Origin: Malania oleifera
Taxonomy: Eukaryota; Streptophyta; Magnoliopsida; Santalales; Ximeniaceae
DNA: 64,000 nucleotides
Assembly (NCBI RefSeq): GCF_029873635.1
Contig: NC_080420.1
Coordinates: 53,993,457 to 54,057,456 of the forward strand
Direction: 5' to 3'
Shown here: positions 1 to 10,889 of the stretch, in pieces
Layout: every line of letters starts with the position of its first letter
Numbering within the stretch: the stretch's first letter is position 1
The notes under the pieces: generated by a model
Seen by the model: the letters and a program-made list of their open reading frames with translations, nothing else
What the model was told of the DNA's origin: nothing
The model's database searches: none
Position numbers and translations under genes: made by a program

Positions 1-84
1 AAAAGAGTAGGAAAGAAGATTTTCAGAGAGAAAGAAGAAGGAGCAAGCGCCTGAAGGAAGTTAAAAAGACATAAAACAAGGTTT

Positions 85-205
85 TAAACCCTACCCGCCG
101 TGAGGGCGATCGCCTGCTAGGATAAGGCAGGCGCCTGTCAATAAAGAAACTTGAAAGTCAGTAGCCTGGAAGTCGCCCGGCACCTTGGTGGCAGTTAACT
201 GCCAA
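85..205 (-). repeat. Fragment of the copia-1 3' LTR motif array
   Basis: This stretch has GGCGCCTGTCA and GGAAGTCGCC motifs separated by AAAGAAACTTGAAA. The same layout occurs in the copia-1 5' LTR near 6255-6300, in the same orientation. I read it as an internal piece of the 3' LTR joined to the end of pol by deletion. Bases 1-84 are purine-rich and I recognise nothing in them. Confidence 0.45.
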
Positions 206-217
206 GCAGAAAAAATT

Positions 218-628
218 TTAGTTTGCTTCACGAATATGAATCATTCCCAATTCTCTTCTAATGAATATGAATCGCTCCTCAGAAAGTGGTATTGTGAATA
301 TATCTGCTAATTGGACATTTGTATTTACGAATTCTAGCATAATGTCTTCGTTTTGCACATAATCTCTCAAGAAGTGATGTCTTATATCACTATGTTTTGT
401 TCTTGAGTGAGAAACTAGATTTTTTGAAATATTTATGGCACTTGTGTTGTCACATTTTATTGATATAGTTTGATATTGAATTTTAAAATCTTTTAGTTGT
501 TGTTTCATATACAATGTTTGAGCACAACAACTCCCAGCTGCTAGGTATTCTACTTCTGCTGTGGATAATGCTACACAGTTTTGTTTTTTGAAGACTAGGA
601 GACTAAAGAGTGTCCTAGAAAATGACAT
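218..628 (-). pseudogene. copia-1 RNase H domain
   Basis: This is the C-terminal RNase H of a copia polyprotein, 136 residues open. Visible signatures are ALSTAEVEYLA, the KCDNTSAINISKN block with the second catalytic Asp, and RTKHSDIRHHFLRD, all typical of plant copia elements. The domain follows the RT on the same strand after a gap with frame changes. It would degrade the RNA strand during reverse transcription in the virus-like particle. The domain itself is open, but it is cut off from the rest of the polyprotein. Confidence 0.85.
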
Positions 629-795
629 GTTCCACTTGTGCTTTTTCTATCTATCTCGCATCCAGAAAAGTCTGCATCGGAATAGCTTATCATTTCAAAT
701 TCAGTTCCCTTTGGATACCATAAACCTAGTTCAAGTGTGCCTAGTAGATATCTAAGGATTCTTTTAACCGTTGATTGGTTGTATTCCTTAGGAGC

Positions 796-1664
796 CTATT
801 GGAACCTAGCACACATACATACACTAAACATAATATCTGGTCTACTTGTTGTTAAGTAAAGTAAGCTTCCTATCATACCTTGGTAATCCTTAGTATCTAC
901 TTGTTTCCCTTTTTCATCCTTGTCAAGACTAGTTGAGATGCTCATGGGAGTTCCTATAGGTTTACTTTCTTCCATATCAAACTTCTTTAACATGTCTTTA
1001 ATATATTTAGTTTGATTTATGAAAATTCCATTTTTTGTTTGTTTGATTTGTAATCCTAGAAAATAATTTAACTCTCCCATCATGCTCATCTCAAACTCTT
1101 TTTGCATAGACTTAGCAAATTCATTACACAAATTCTCATGAGTTGCTCCAAAAATAATATCATCAACATAAATTTGTACTATAAGCATGTCTTTATTTTT
1201 TGTTTTTATAAATAAAGTACTATCTATCTTTCCTCTTAAAAAATTGTTTTGAATTAGGAACGTGCTTAGCCTTTCATACCAAGCTCTAGGTGCTTGTTTC
1301 AATCCATATAAAGATTTAGTTAACTTAAATACATGATCTGGATTTTTGAATTTTCAAAACTTGGAGGTTGTTTTACATATAATTCTTCATTTATATATCC
1401 ATTCAAGAAAGCACTTTTTACATTTATTTGATATAAGTTGAAGTCCTTATAGGCTGCATAAACTAAGAGCGTCCTAATTGCTTCCATTCTTGCTACGGAG
1501 GCAAAGGTTTCATCGTAATCGATACCTTCTTCTTGATTATAACCATGTGCTACTAGCCTAACTTTATTTCTTATAACTATCTCATGTTCATCCTTTTTAT
1601 TTCTAAACACCCATTTAGTTCCTATGATTGATTTGTCTTTGGGTTTAGGTATAAGTTCCCACAC
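796..1664 (-). pseudogene. copia-1 reverse transcriptase, two open segments
   Basis: The RT is split into an N-terminal part (1664-1320), with KWVFRNKKDEHEIVIRNKVRLVAHGYNQ and SAFLNGYINEELYV blocks, and a C-terminal part (1302-796). The C-terminal part contains the catalytic YVDDI (residues 45-49 of that segment), YFLGLQI and GSLLYLTTSRPDI. The order and wording match plant Ty1/copia RT (RVT_2 family). A frame break near 1310 separates the parts. The sequence between 628 and 796 is the RT-RNase H connection, with further breaks. No active enzyme could be made from this copy. Confidence 0.88.
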
Positions 1665-1760
1665 TTGGCTTCTTTCAAATTGATTTAGTTTCTCTAGTAT
1701 AGCTATAATCCAAGAGTCATCTTTTAAGGCTTCTTCAATTTTCTTGGGTTCATCTTGAGA

Positions 1761-2762
1761 TTAAAAGGTATAATGGTTGCAAATATTTTTCAATGAGGCT
1801 CGAGTGGTTATTCCTTTTGAAGTTTCTCCAAGTATTTGTTCTTTTGGATGACTTTTAGCATATCTCCATTCTTTAGGTAGTTCTAGATTTTCTATAATGT
1901 TTTCATTTGAAGTCTCATTATTATTTTCTTCTTTTATTTCAAGATCTTCTTCTTTTTGTGGAATATCTTTTTTTTCATCATTCTTAATTTTATTTTCATA
2001 ATTGTTTGATTCATCAAATGTTATGTGTATTGATTCAATGATAGTAAGAGTTCTTCTATTATAAACCCTATAGGCTTTGCTATTTGTAGAGTAGCCTAAA
2101 AAGATACCTTCATCAAATTTTGCATCAAACTTTCCTAAATCATCTTTAGTATTAAGGATAAAGCATTTGCATCCAAATACATGAAAGTAAGAGATATTAA
2201 GTTTTTTTCCTTTCCGTAGTTCATACGGTGTTTTGTCTATACTTGATCTTATAGATACCCTATTTACAATATAACATGTTGTATTTACAGCTTCAGCCCA
2301 AAAGTATTTAGGTAGGTTATTTTCATTTATCATTGTTCTTGCCATTTCTTGTAGGATTCTATTTTTTCTTTCTACAACTCCATTTTGTTGCGGAGTTCTA
2401 GGTGCTGAGAAATTATGGTTTATTCCATATTCATTATAGAATTTATCAACCTCTTTGTTTCTAAACTCCCTACCTTGATCACTTCTAAAACTTGTTACAT
2501 TATAACCCTTTTTATTTTGTAATTTCTTACATAAGGTGATTAGCATGTCACAAGCTTCATTTTTATTTGTTAGGAATAATACCCAAGTGAATCTTGAATA
2601 ATCATCCACTATTACAAAAGCATATTGTTTTCCTCCTAGGCTTAAAGTTCTAGTTTGACCAAATAAGTTTAGGTGTAAAAGTTCTAGGGTTCTTTTAGTA
2701 GATATATACTTTTTTCTTTTTAAAGCTTGTTTTAACTTTCTTTTCCTTTTGGCATGCGTCAC
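1761..2762 (-). pseudogene. copia-1 integrase core and C-terminal region
   Basis: This 333-residue open stretch carries the integrase core. It shows ELLHLNLFGQTRT, VIVDDYSRFTWVLFL (first and neighbouring Asp), FRSDQGREF (second Asp) and SAPRTPQQNGVVERKNR (the catalytic Glu). The copia GKKPNISYF-like block and FGCKCFILNTKD follow. Integrase would insert the cDNA into the host chromosome. Its first residues overlap the preceding protease segment in another frame, so a frameshift lies near 2700-2760. The downstream boundary with RT (1664-1761) is also broken. Confidence 0.88.
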
Positions 2763-3270
2763 ACATCTTCTCTTTTACGAATTTGGTGTTTGGTAATCCT
2801 TTTACCAGATTTTTCTTTGATAATTTGGATAATAAGTCCATGCTAGCATGTCCTAACTTCCTATGCCATAGCCAATTTATTTCATTCATGGCTACCAAAC
2901 AAGTTACGTTTTGATTCATTAGATTCTTTAGGTTTATAGAATAAACATTATTTATCCTAAGAATTATAAACAAGATTTTATTTTCTTTGGGATTTTGAAT
3001 AACACATTTTTCTTTCTTAAAGGTTATTTCAAACCCTTTGTCACTCAATTGGCTAATGCTTAAAAGATTATGTTTTAAACCTTCTACTAATAATACATTA
3101 TCAATAGTAATAGAAGTTTCTTTACCTATTCTCCCGATGTCAATGATCTTACCTTTGGCATTATCCCCGAAGGTGACATATCCTCCATCTTTTTGTTTTA
3201 GAGAGGAAAACTTGGTCTTATCGCCAGTCATATGTCTTGAACACCCGCTGTCCAAGTACCACTTATCCAT
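2695..3270 (-). pseudogene. copia-1 protease end and GAG-pre-integrase domain
   Basis: The segment opens with WYLDSGCSRHMTGD, the copia-type aspartic protease active site (DSG). It continues with VLLVEGLKHNLLSISQL. The pre-integrase zinc-binding block follows, with WHRKLGHAS and MCDACQKEK. Together these process the Gag-Pol polyprotein and form the N-terminal HHCC finger of integrase. It is separated from gag by a degenerate stretch and from the integrase core by a frameshift. Confidence 0.87.
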
Positions 3271-4091
3271 TGATGATGTTGTCCTAAAACATACCTACAA
3301 TGGAGGATTCATTGTGTTAGTCTTTGGAACCCAAATCCTTTTAACTTTATTTGTTTTTTTGTTAGTTCCATTATTAACTTTCTATTCTCCTTGTATCTTA
3401 ACATACTTCCCTTTTAGTGGGCAATCAAACATTACGTGACCTTTAGTCTTGCACATATAGAAAGTAGTGTGTTCATGTTTATTGTTTGAGGAAGTGCTAG
3501 CATAGTGCTTAGCTTCCTTGACGAAGTATCACATGTATAATTTCTTATTCTTTTTGTTTGTTTTACCATTGTAACTTATTCCTTCTTTATTCCCATATAG
3601 CCTTTGCTGTCCAATCATTTTTTTCAAAATTATCTTTACCTTTTGTAAAATTATATATAATTTTTTCTTTATCTTCTACTAATTTATTTAGTTCATTTAT
3701 TTCTAGATCCTTTCTATTAAAGTTTTCTTTATGAGTTTTGCCTAATTCTTGAGTTACTTTACTTACTTCCTCCTTTAACTTCTTAATACAAGAATCGTTT
3801 TCTTTTTCAATGGTTTTGAATGATTCAAGTTGCTTTAATAATTCTTTATTTTAATCCTTCAAGGTTATATTTCTTTTGGAAATTTTTAAGAATCTTTTAT
3901 GTAAGGAAAATAATTCAGCTTGTAATTCTTTGTATAAGGGCATACTATCACATGACTCGTCACAAGATTCATTGCAAGATTCTTGTTGAAGAGTAGTAGG
4001 AATTTACCTCTTCATCATTCGCCATGAAGCATATGTTTGTCATCTCTTGTCCACTTGATTCATTTTCCATTTCGCTGGAGCTTGAGTCATC
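3271..4091 (-). pseudogene. copia-1 Gag C-terminal linker, degenerate
   Basis: No long open frame remains, but minus-strand pieces resemble the Lys/Glu-rich coiled-coil linker that follows the zinc knuckle in related Gag copies (compare 16306-16878 on the plus strand). Serine- and Asp-rich wording near 3950-4080 recurs in the other two gag remnants of this window. Read as decayed Gag-protease linker. Confidence 0.6.
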
Positions 4092-5081
4092 TCAAGTAGC
4101 CTTCATAGCTTCCTTCTTTTTCTTCTTATCTTTCTTGAGCAATGGGCAGTCTGGTTTGATATGTCCTGGTTTCTTACAATGATAGCATATAGGAAGTTCA
4201 CTTTTATTTTTATTTTCTTTTCTACTTGATTCTCCTTTTTCAGTTTTCCTTTTGTTGAACTTCTTAGGAAATCTTTTATTCCTTCTATAAAACTTTCCTA
4301 GTCTCTTAGTGATGAATGCTAATTCATCTTGATCTAAGTCACTTGTTTCACTTTCTTCTTCACTTAAGCTGTGGCTTGATGCTTTTAGTGCAATAGACTT
4401 CTTATGCTTTGGTTCAGGATTTCTTTCTTTTAGAGCCATTTCATAGGTAAGCAGTGAACCTATGAACTTATTTAAGGAGGTGGTCTTAAGGTTTCTTCCT
4501 TCGGTAATTGTTGTAGCCTTAGGTTCCCATATGGAGGGAAGGCCTCTCAAAATTTTCCTAATCATTTCGTAGGTGGTATAAGTTTTTCCTAAGGCACTTA
4601 AGGAATTAATTATGTGGGTGAATCTTGTGTACATACTTGATATGGATTCATCTAAATTCATCTTGAATGCTTCATATTCGCTTGTTAACATGTCTATCCT
4701 ATTGTCCCTAACATCAATAGTTCCTTCATATGTAACTTCTAATTTGTCCCATAATTTTTTAGTTGTTTTACAAGCCATGACCCTATTAAATTTGTTAGCA
4801 TCTAAAGCATAATACAAAGCATTTATAGCACTTGAGTTTATTTGAAGCATTTTATAATATGAATCGATCATATCCTTTTTCTCTTTTGGAATACGTTTTC
4901 CATCTACTATTTTGGCGGGAATAAGGTCTCCATCCATAACTACTTCACATGCTTTCCAATCCATATGTTGGAGGTAGATTTGCATTCTCTTTTTCCAAAA
5001 GGTATAGTTGTGTCCACAAAAGATTGGTGGATGAGTTGACGATTGGCCCTCTCCAAAAGGAGCTACTCCTATGTTAGCCAT
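4092..5081 (-). pseudogene. copia-1 Gag (capsid plus zinc knuckle)
   Basis: The 329-residue open frame starts at an ATG about 45 bases after the primer-binding site, where a copia gag should begin. The capsid region contains the MDWKACEVV and INALYYALDANKFNRVMAC blocks of the UBN2/DUF4219 family. Near the C terminus is one CCHC zinc knuckle, CYHCKKPGHIKPDC (CX2CX4HX4C), flanked by lysine-rich tracts. Gag forms the virus-like particle and binds the RNA. This piece has no internal stop, but the downstream polyprotein is broken. Confidence 0.88.
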
Positions 5082-5125
5082 TTAGATCTTTTTATAGTTT
5101 CTTGTTAGGAATTTTCTATAACTAG

Positions 5126-5137
5126 GCTCTGATACCA
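5126..5137 (-). promoter_or_regulatory. copia-1 primer-binding site (initiator tRNA-Met)
   Basis: The minus strand reads TGGTATCAGAGC, complementary to the 3' end of plant initiator tRNA-Met. It sits two bases inside the LTR, which ends in CA at 5140. It primes minus-strand DNA synthesis. Confidence 0.9.
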
Positions 5138-5139
5138 AT

Positions 5140-6883
5140 TGAAATTAGGATAGCTTCTCAAGAGGGGGGTGAATTGGATTTTAAAATGTATTTCAATTTT
5201 AATACTTTGATTTTCAACAATCACAACAAGTAAATAAAAAATCGATTCAACCACAACCAATCAACAAGATAATCAAAATCTTGATCTTCGTATCAATAGC
5301 CCTATAATAAATTGTAAAACATCCTGAATTTATGTAAGTCGTGCTTTTATTCCAAACTCAAAATTCTTCTTAGTGTTTAACTTTTAAACAAATTTTCAGA
5401 TTAAAAAGTTTACGATGATCAACCAACGTAGTCCCTTTCGGTTTCCGCAATCAAAGTTGATCAAACCAAAACAAATTATCCTTCAGTCTATTTAACAATC
5501 ATACACTCAGAATTAACAATTTAAAGCATACATGCAGTTTGTAAGTATTACTGAAAAATAAAGAGTAAGGAAGAAAAGAGAGACACAAGGTTTTACGAGG
5601 TTCGGCTTATACCTAGCCTACGTCCTCGCCTTTGGCAAACCACCAAAGGATTCACTAGTTCAGCTTCGTTGACGAGTGGAACAATACCGATTACAATCAC
5701 TCCTTCCGTTAGGCTAGAGCCTGCCTCTCCAAATGATATTCCCTCGTTTGGTCCAACGATTCTACAACCTTGAATCGTCTATAAACAATAACCAATATAG
5801 AGAAGAGTTTGTGTACAAGAAAATACTCTCACAGCAAAGTAGGTTAGTACAACATTCAGCACAAGTATACTTCAAAGTAAATCAAATATAAAAAGGATTG
5901 AAGCTTAATACTGAATTTAGATCATCAAATATCTTCCAAGTATTGAAAGATTCAGACTTTGAAGGCTTTACTTCGAAGTTTGTACCAGCAGTAACTCAGT
6001 AGTTGAAGATGGATGAACACAAGAGAATTTGAGAGCTTTTTAGAGAACTTTGATTGCTGGAAATTTCTTGGTGTATAAAATCTTTGAAGTTTGAGGCTAT
6101 TTATAAAAGTTTAAAAGTAATTCCATGTCCCCCAAGTTTCCTTGAAGTAATCCCCAAGTTTTTCAAAATAATAGTGCCAAAAAATCCATTTAAAAAAAAT
6201 CTTCCCATTAGAAGTCTTTAAGCCAACGTTCGAGTGGCAGTCGCCTGCCACGACCTGGAAGTCGCCTGTCATAGAAGAAACTTAAAACACAGAACACTGG
6301 CAGTCGTCTGTTAGAACCAAGGCAGTTGCCTAGCATAACCACTCAGGCGCCTAACTATGTTCAGGCAGTCACCTGGCACCCTACTGCCTCTTTGGAAATT
6401 CTTCATTTAATTTGGGCAGTTGCCTGCCACATGAAGGCAGTCGCTTGGCCCTTAAAAAAAAAACTTTTCTTTTTAGAACCCTTCTTTTCTTTGATTAGAA
6501 AAACATACTATAGGTTTTTTTTAAAAATATATTTCTAAGTTTCTTTTAATTTTATAAGAGCTTCTGTTCAGTTTATACTTGAAATTAACTTGAAGTACTT
6601 ACAATCAAACATCCTTAAAACTTTATTCCTTTGATTTTCAAGTAAGTCCTTGTTCTTCTATCATCTTTGAGTTTCTGATCTTTTCTTTGAGCTTTCATCA
6701 AGTTATCTTTAATCCTCATGCTCTTCAAGATCTTTTTTTATCCACAAACTTTATCATCCTTTTGAGCTTTGTCACTACCTTTAAGCTTTGTCTTTTTCCT
6801 GAAAAACTTTCACTTAAACCATATTAAACACATTATGATTTGTTATCATTAAAATAAGAATTATAAGCCTTGTTAGGCCAAAA
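5140..6883 (-). repeat. copia-1 5' LTR
   Basis: On the minus strand it starts near 6883 (a one-base variant of TGTTGGCC) and ends with TTTCA at 5140. It contains the conserved GGACGTAGGC block near 5620, a CAATTCACCCCCCTCTTG box at the end, and a TATA box (6098-6105). An array of near-palindromic GGCAGGCGACTGCC-like motifs occupies 6236-6450. Confidence 0.8.
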
Positions 6884-7468
6884 ATTACTTAGAGTGTTGA
6901 TTGCACATATATACCACTGAGCTTATTGTTCTTATATTATTTGTGTGCATTGATTAATACTGGTACAAATATACGTGGTTGAGAAGCATATATTTTGTAC
7001 ACATCTTGTATTGTAGTTGATTGTATTCCAGGCAAGGGCCTGAAGAGGGAGACTTGCTGTAGTAAAGTTTCGGATTGGCTTAGGTCTGGTTAGGAAAGTT
7101 AGGTGCACCATCCTACTAAGGTGTAGTTGTAGGTTGAGGTCAGCTTCGTTAATTAACTTGGTTGTAATTGGTGAAGCTCCACATGTTAAGTGAGTCATAG
7201 TGGAATCCTTGTACTTGCGAGCCAAGGTGGGGACGTAGGTACTACTAGCCGATCCCTGATATCATATCTGGTGTCAACTTTATTTTTCTGCAATTTATTT
7301 TTAGCACCTATATAATATTCTACATCACTCTTATTATACTATTTATATATTGATTTGGTATATGCTAGGAAAGACCTTAGGTTGTGTAATACTGATATCT
7401 AGTTTAACTTAGGGGAAAAGTTTAAAATTCCAATTCACCCCCCTCTTGGGTATACACCAAAGTCAACA
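6884..7468 (+). repeat. 3' part of a SIRE-like LTR (LTR-A)
   Basis: The stretch shares GGACGTAGG, TTAGGAAAGTTAGGTGCACCA and TAGTGGAATCCTTGT with the LTR at 12313-14211. It ends with AATTCACCCCCCTCTTGGG, TACACC and a terminal AACA. Its first half is absent, replaced by copia-1, which fits an insertion of copia-1 into this LTR. Confidence 0.75.
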
Positions 7469-7950
7469 GCTATACTCAAATAATCATGCAATAAAATGCA
7501 GTTCAAAAATCATGTATCAAATCATAATCATTTAGCATGAGATTAATGAACTTTAATCATTTTAAGAAGAATCAATTCTAAGAAAATTTTGGCGGCATGT
7601 TGTTTGTAAATATAACATTTTTCCTTCCTGCAGATCAAAGGGAATTCACCATATAGCATAGCAGTTTTTACAGAGCATGCAATTTGCAAATCACTGCATT
7701 AGCCATGCAGGTGGCATTCAATTTTTTTAGCATGCAACACCTAGATCCACTACTAGCATGCAACACACAAGTTACTGTATCAGCCATACAGTTGGCGTTC
7801 CATTTCAAACATGCAATCAATTTAGGACATTCAGTATATCACAATGATAGCTCATGCTGATAATAGTATTAATTATTGATCAACTCTATTTAAGCATTTA
7901 GTAATAAATGGATAGTGATATGCAATTCTCACAAAACATGTACCAAAGGC
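7469..7950. other. Unassigned AT-rich sequence
   Basis: No gene or recognisable repeat. The words AGCATGCAAC and GCAGTTGGC-like recur a few times (7675-7815), suggesting decayed retroelement or local duplication. Confidence 0.3.
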
Positions 7951-8212
7951 CTAGTTCAAAACTTTGATCCTTATCTTGGCTTTGATCATCATCTCCTAAA
8001 TTCACATGATGATGATGATCAGACTGTGGGTATTTCCTCTTGTAGACAGTTTGGTCAAAGACCATAATATGAAACATCATGCACCCTTTTATGCTTGAAC
8101 ACCAAGAAATCGCCCATGTGCAAGTCATGGTCCCTCACAAACTCCAGCTAACTATCTTCCGAACATGGATCGTTCATCTTTACAGGCCAGTTCTTTCCGG
8201 TACTGTTGCTTC
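7951..8212 (-). pseudogene. B3 DNA-binding domain fragment (REM-like), broken
   Basis: The minus-strand translation from 8212 reads GKNWPVK, then a stop, then LEFVRDHDLHMGDFLVFKH. After a frame change it reads FHIMVFDQTVYKRKYP. This is the second half of a plant B3 domain: WPVK strand, EFVxDH helix, GDFLVF strand and VMVFD-x-KxYP ending, in order. The REM group is the closest match from memory. One in-frame stop (about 8150) and one frameshift (about 8090) break it, and no upstream half of the domain or other exon is visible. The His/Asp-rich tail after the domain resembles an interdomain linker. Called a gene relic. Confidence 0.6.
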
Positions 8213-8822
8213 TCAAGAAATTTAATTTATAAGAGAAATGCTCCCCCTCAATTGTGCACTCTATACATTACCACCTTATGCCTTTATCCTCTTTTCATTC
8301 TTCAAGTTCTTAGCCAAGTGCCCTAAGAATTTCAATGATTAAAACTTGGCTTTGAATTCTTAGGCCTAGAGGACCAAAAATTCACAATAAATACCTCTTT
8401 AGATGTACTAAACCTATTTTGTCTCTTTTCTTATGGATCACAACATGTGAGAGACTCAAGTTCAAATGGCTTTGAATTTTAACTGCATGTGCATAGGTCT
8501 CCTTGAGATTTATGTATTCATCTAGATTTAAATCTAGTGCAACTATCTTTGCCATTCAACACCATTGAAAATCTCTTCTTGATTTGATTTAAAGACGAAA
8601 GCTTATGAGAGGAGTTTGGATTGATACCCTTTTAAAAATAAGTCACTATTAAGTTCAGAAGAGTATTTAGAATTGATTACGAGAGGACAATATTCAAAAT
8701 ATTTTCATGCTGGTGAATATGTCCTAATAGATTAGGCAAAGATCAATTAAGAATATATGAATTAATATATTAATTTCTGAACACTACTCTTGGGTGATTT
8801 ATGATTTTTCACAATTGGAGGG
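8213..8822. other. Unassigned intergenic sequence
   Basis: AT-rich, no open frame or repeat recognised. It may include upstream sequence of the B3 relic. Confidence 0.3.
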
Positions 8823-10719
8823 TGATTACGCATCATAATTTCGTAATTAGGCATTTAAAATTCACGCATTAAAGATCATAATTTTGATTAAATGTCCAAT
8901 TACGTATAATATTTTGATCATTGAGTTCATTTGAAAATTTAAAGATAATTAGCCTACTTTTGTTGAAAATCTGCGGACCCTCATATTTTATTATTGTAGG
9001 ATAATTTTTGGAAGTCGAGCCATGCACCCAAAGAGAGGTTGTTTTCGACATAATTTCATAAACCATACTTAACTCTCTCATCCGACCTCCAATTCAGATG
9101 ATTCAAGATGTTGTAAAAAGCTAAGAGAGCCCTTTACAATGTTCATGTTTTGAATTTTGAGAAATACTAGCTGCATCAAGATTGAAATTGGACATGAAGT
9201 TACCATACGATGTTTTTATGGACTATTTCAAAATTACTTAGTAATCTGGGCGTAACTTTATCGTCCAAGCTCTGATTGAGATAATTCAAAATGCTATAAA
9301 AATTCAGGGAAATTTTCTACAATTTTTGTGTTTTGATATTTGAGAGTTACGGACTGTGGGAAGGTCGAAATCAGGATTGAAAGTGGAAGGCAGACCATGT
9401 GCTTTTGAAAAAAAATAAAAAATAAAGGATGATGTGACCCAGCCATGCAGTCGGGTCCTCTTAGTGGGCATTGGGTGATGTGCTAGGTGAGGCAAAGAAA
9501 TGAAAGAAAGAAAGGAAAAGAAAGGAAAGAAGAAAAGGAAAAGAAAAGTCAAAGATGGGGGGCTATGTTGAAAAGGGGACTTAGGGTTACTTTAGGAGGA
9601 GACGACTATAGGGTTGAAAGGGGGGGAGGCCGTGAATAGCTTTCCTAGAGGTTGGCTGTGCAGACACAAAAATAAATAAATAAAAGAGAGAATCAGGGAG
9701 GCCACAACACACGCGGGAGGTTTTGAATAAATTCTTTTTGGTGGGAGACATACAAGCAGCCATGAGCAAGAGTTTTTCTTGGAGTCTTTCTTTGAATCTT
9801 TGAGAGGTGGCACTGAAGACAAAAGCAACGAAGGAACAACAAGGGGGGTTGATGGCATGCAAAAAATTAAAATCGTTTCGAGAACAGAAAAGCGGCGAAC
9901 AACGGCGATGCTCGAGGTGTTCACGGTGCATGACGGCGGTGCTGTGGGCACTGATTTGTCTTCTACTCTCCAAATAAAAGAAAGCATGGTAAAATTGTTT
10001 ATGTTTGATTTAATTTTCGGCATGAACTATTTTTTATATTCTAGGAAAACGATGTAGCCCAGTTTTTAACCTATGGTTGCTCTTCGATGCTAATCTGAAG
10101 TAGTTTTCTTTAATGTTTGTCTGAGTTATTATGAGGTTAATGCTTTTAATTAATTGGCCATTAATTAGGTGATGTTGGTCTTATGATTTTCTACTAAAAG
10201 AGGGAATTATAGGATAGATCTAGGATAATTCAGAGTAAGTGAATATAGAGATCGAAAGACTTGTATGAACTTATGTAGCATTAAAAAATCAAGGGGCTTA
10301 TTGCGTGCTTACATTATTAATTTGCATATTCTTATGTTAAACACTAAACAAGAATAAGTTCTGATTGACTATCGAAAAAGGCTTTTGGAAAAATTAGAGA
10401 TTTGCTAACAAACAGAGAAAACAAAGTTGAATTAGCTAGATGAGTAAAGCATAGTGAGAAATTAGGTGAAATTGGTTTCCTTTTTTCCCCTCATTAATTT
10501 GATACGTGGCAACCAGTTTTATTTTCTCTTGAATAGTTTATTTAAAGTAACCTTATTTCAATTTCGCATTCTAAAATTATTAATCTTTCTAAATAAAATC
10601 AGGATTAGCATAATTTCGGTATTTGGTAAAATTACGACATCAATCCCTGAAGACGATACTCTTCACATCACTATATTATAAAACTACGATACAGTGCACT
10701 TGCAGTTTTGCACCGATCA
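8823..10719 (+). repeat. Ty3/gypsy LTR, Athila/Tat-like
   Basis: The end is fixed by CACCGATCA at 10719 followed seven bases later by a gypsy PBS. The start (TGATTACGCATC at 8823) is a judgement. The interior has the style of Athila/Tat LTRs, with repeated clauses such as TTGAGATAATTCAAAATG and CTCTCATCCGACCTCC near 9070-9300. Short open frames in 9300-10060 overlap on both strands and do not look like genes. Confidence 0.65.
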
Positions 10720-10725
10720 AGTTTT

Positions 10726-10743
10726 TGGCGCTGTTGTTGAGGA
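10726..10743 (+). promoter_or_regulatory. Gypsy primer-binding site
   Basis: TGGCGCTGTTGTTGAGGA is a decayed form of the TGGCGCCGTTGCCGGGGA site used by Athila/Tat elements (tRNA-Asp type). A T-rich leader follows to about 10885, where the element stops and copia-like sequence begins. Only LTR, PBS and leader survive. Confidence 0.75.
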
Positions 10744-10889
10744 TTGAGTTTTTCTTATATTTTCCAATATCGATACAAAGTAATCTTGGTTTTAATTTAA
10801 AATTTAATTTTTATATTTATTTATTGCTTTTTATTTTTTTTATTTTATTTTTCTTCTTTATTTTAGGTGTGTTTTTTATGCTATAACGT

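Larger units (their letters stand above)
1..6883 (-). mobile_element. Decayed SIRE/Maximus-like Ty1/copia retrotransposon (copia-1)
   Basis: On the minus strand the order is LTR (6883-5140), primer-binding site, gag, protease, integrase, reverse transcriptase, RNase H. Integrase before RT is the Ty1/copia arrangement. The long LTR (1744 bp) and wording of the protein domains suggest the SIRE/Maximus lineage. Pol is broken by several frameshifts and stops, so the copy is dead. RNase H ends at 218, and LTR-like sequence follows almost at once at about 85-205. The usual spacer, and most of the 3' LTR, is therefore missing or lies outside the window. Its right end abuts the 3' half of another LTR, which suggests that it inserted into that LTR. 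Confidence 0.85.

Noticed and set aside
6932..7225. 97-codon minus-strand open frame
   Set aside because: Antisense to the conserved LTR-A sequence shared with 13740-14080; not a gene.
9304..10057. Cluster of open frames on both strands
   Set aside because: Located within the gypsy LTR ahead of its PBS; frames overlap and no domain is visible.
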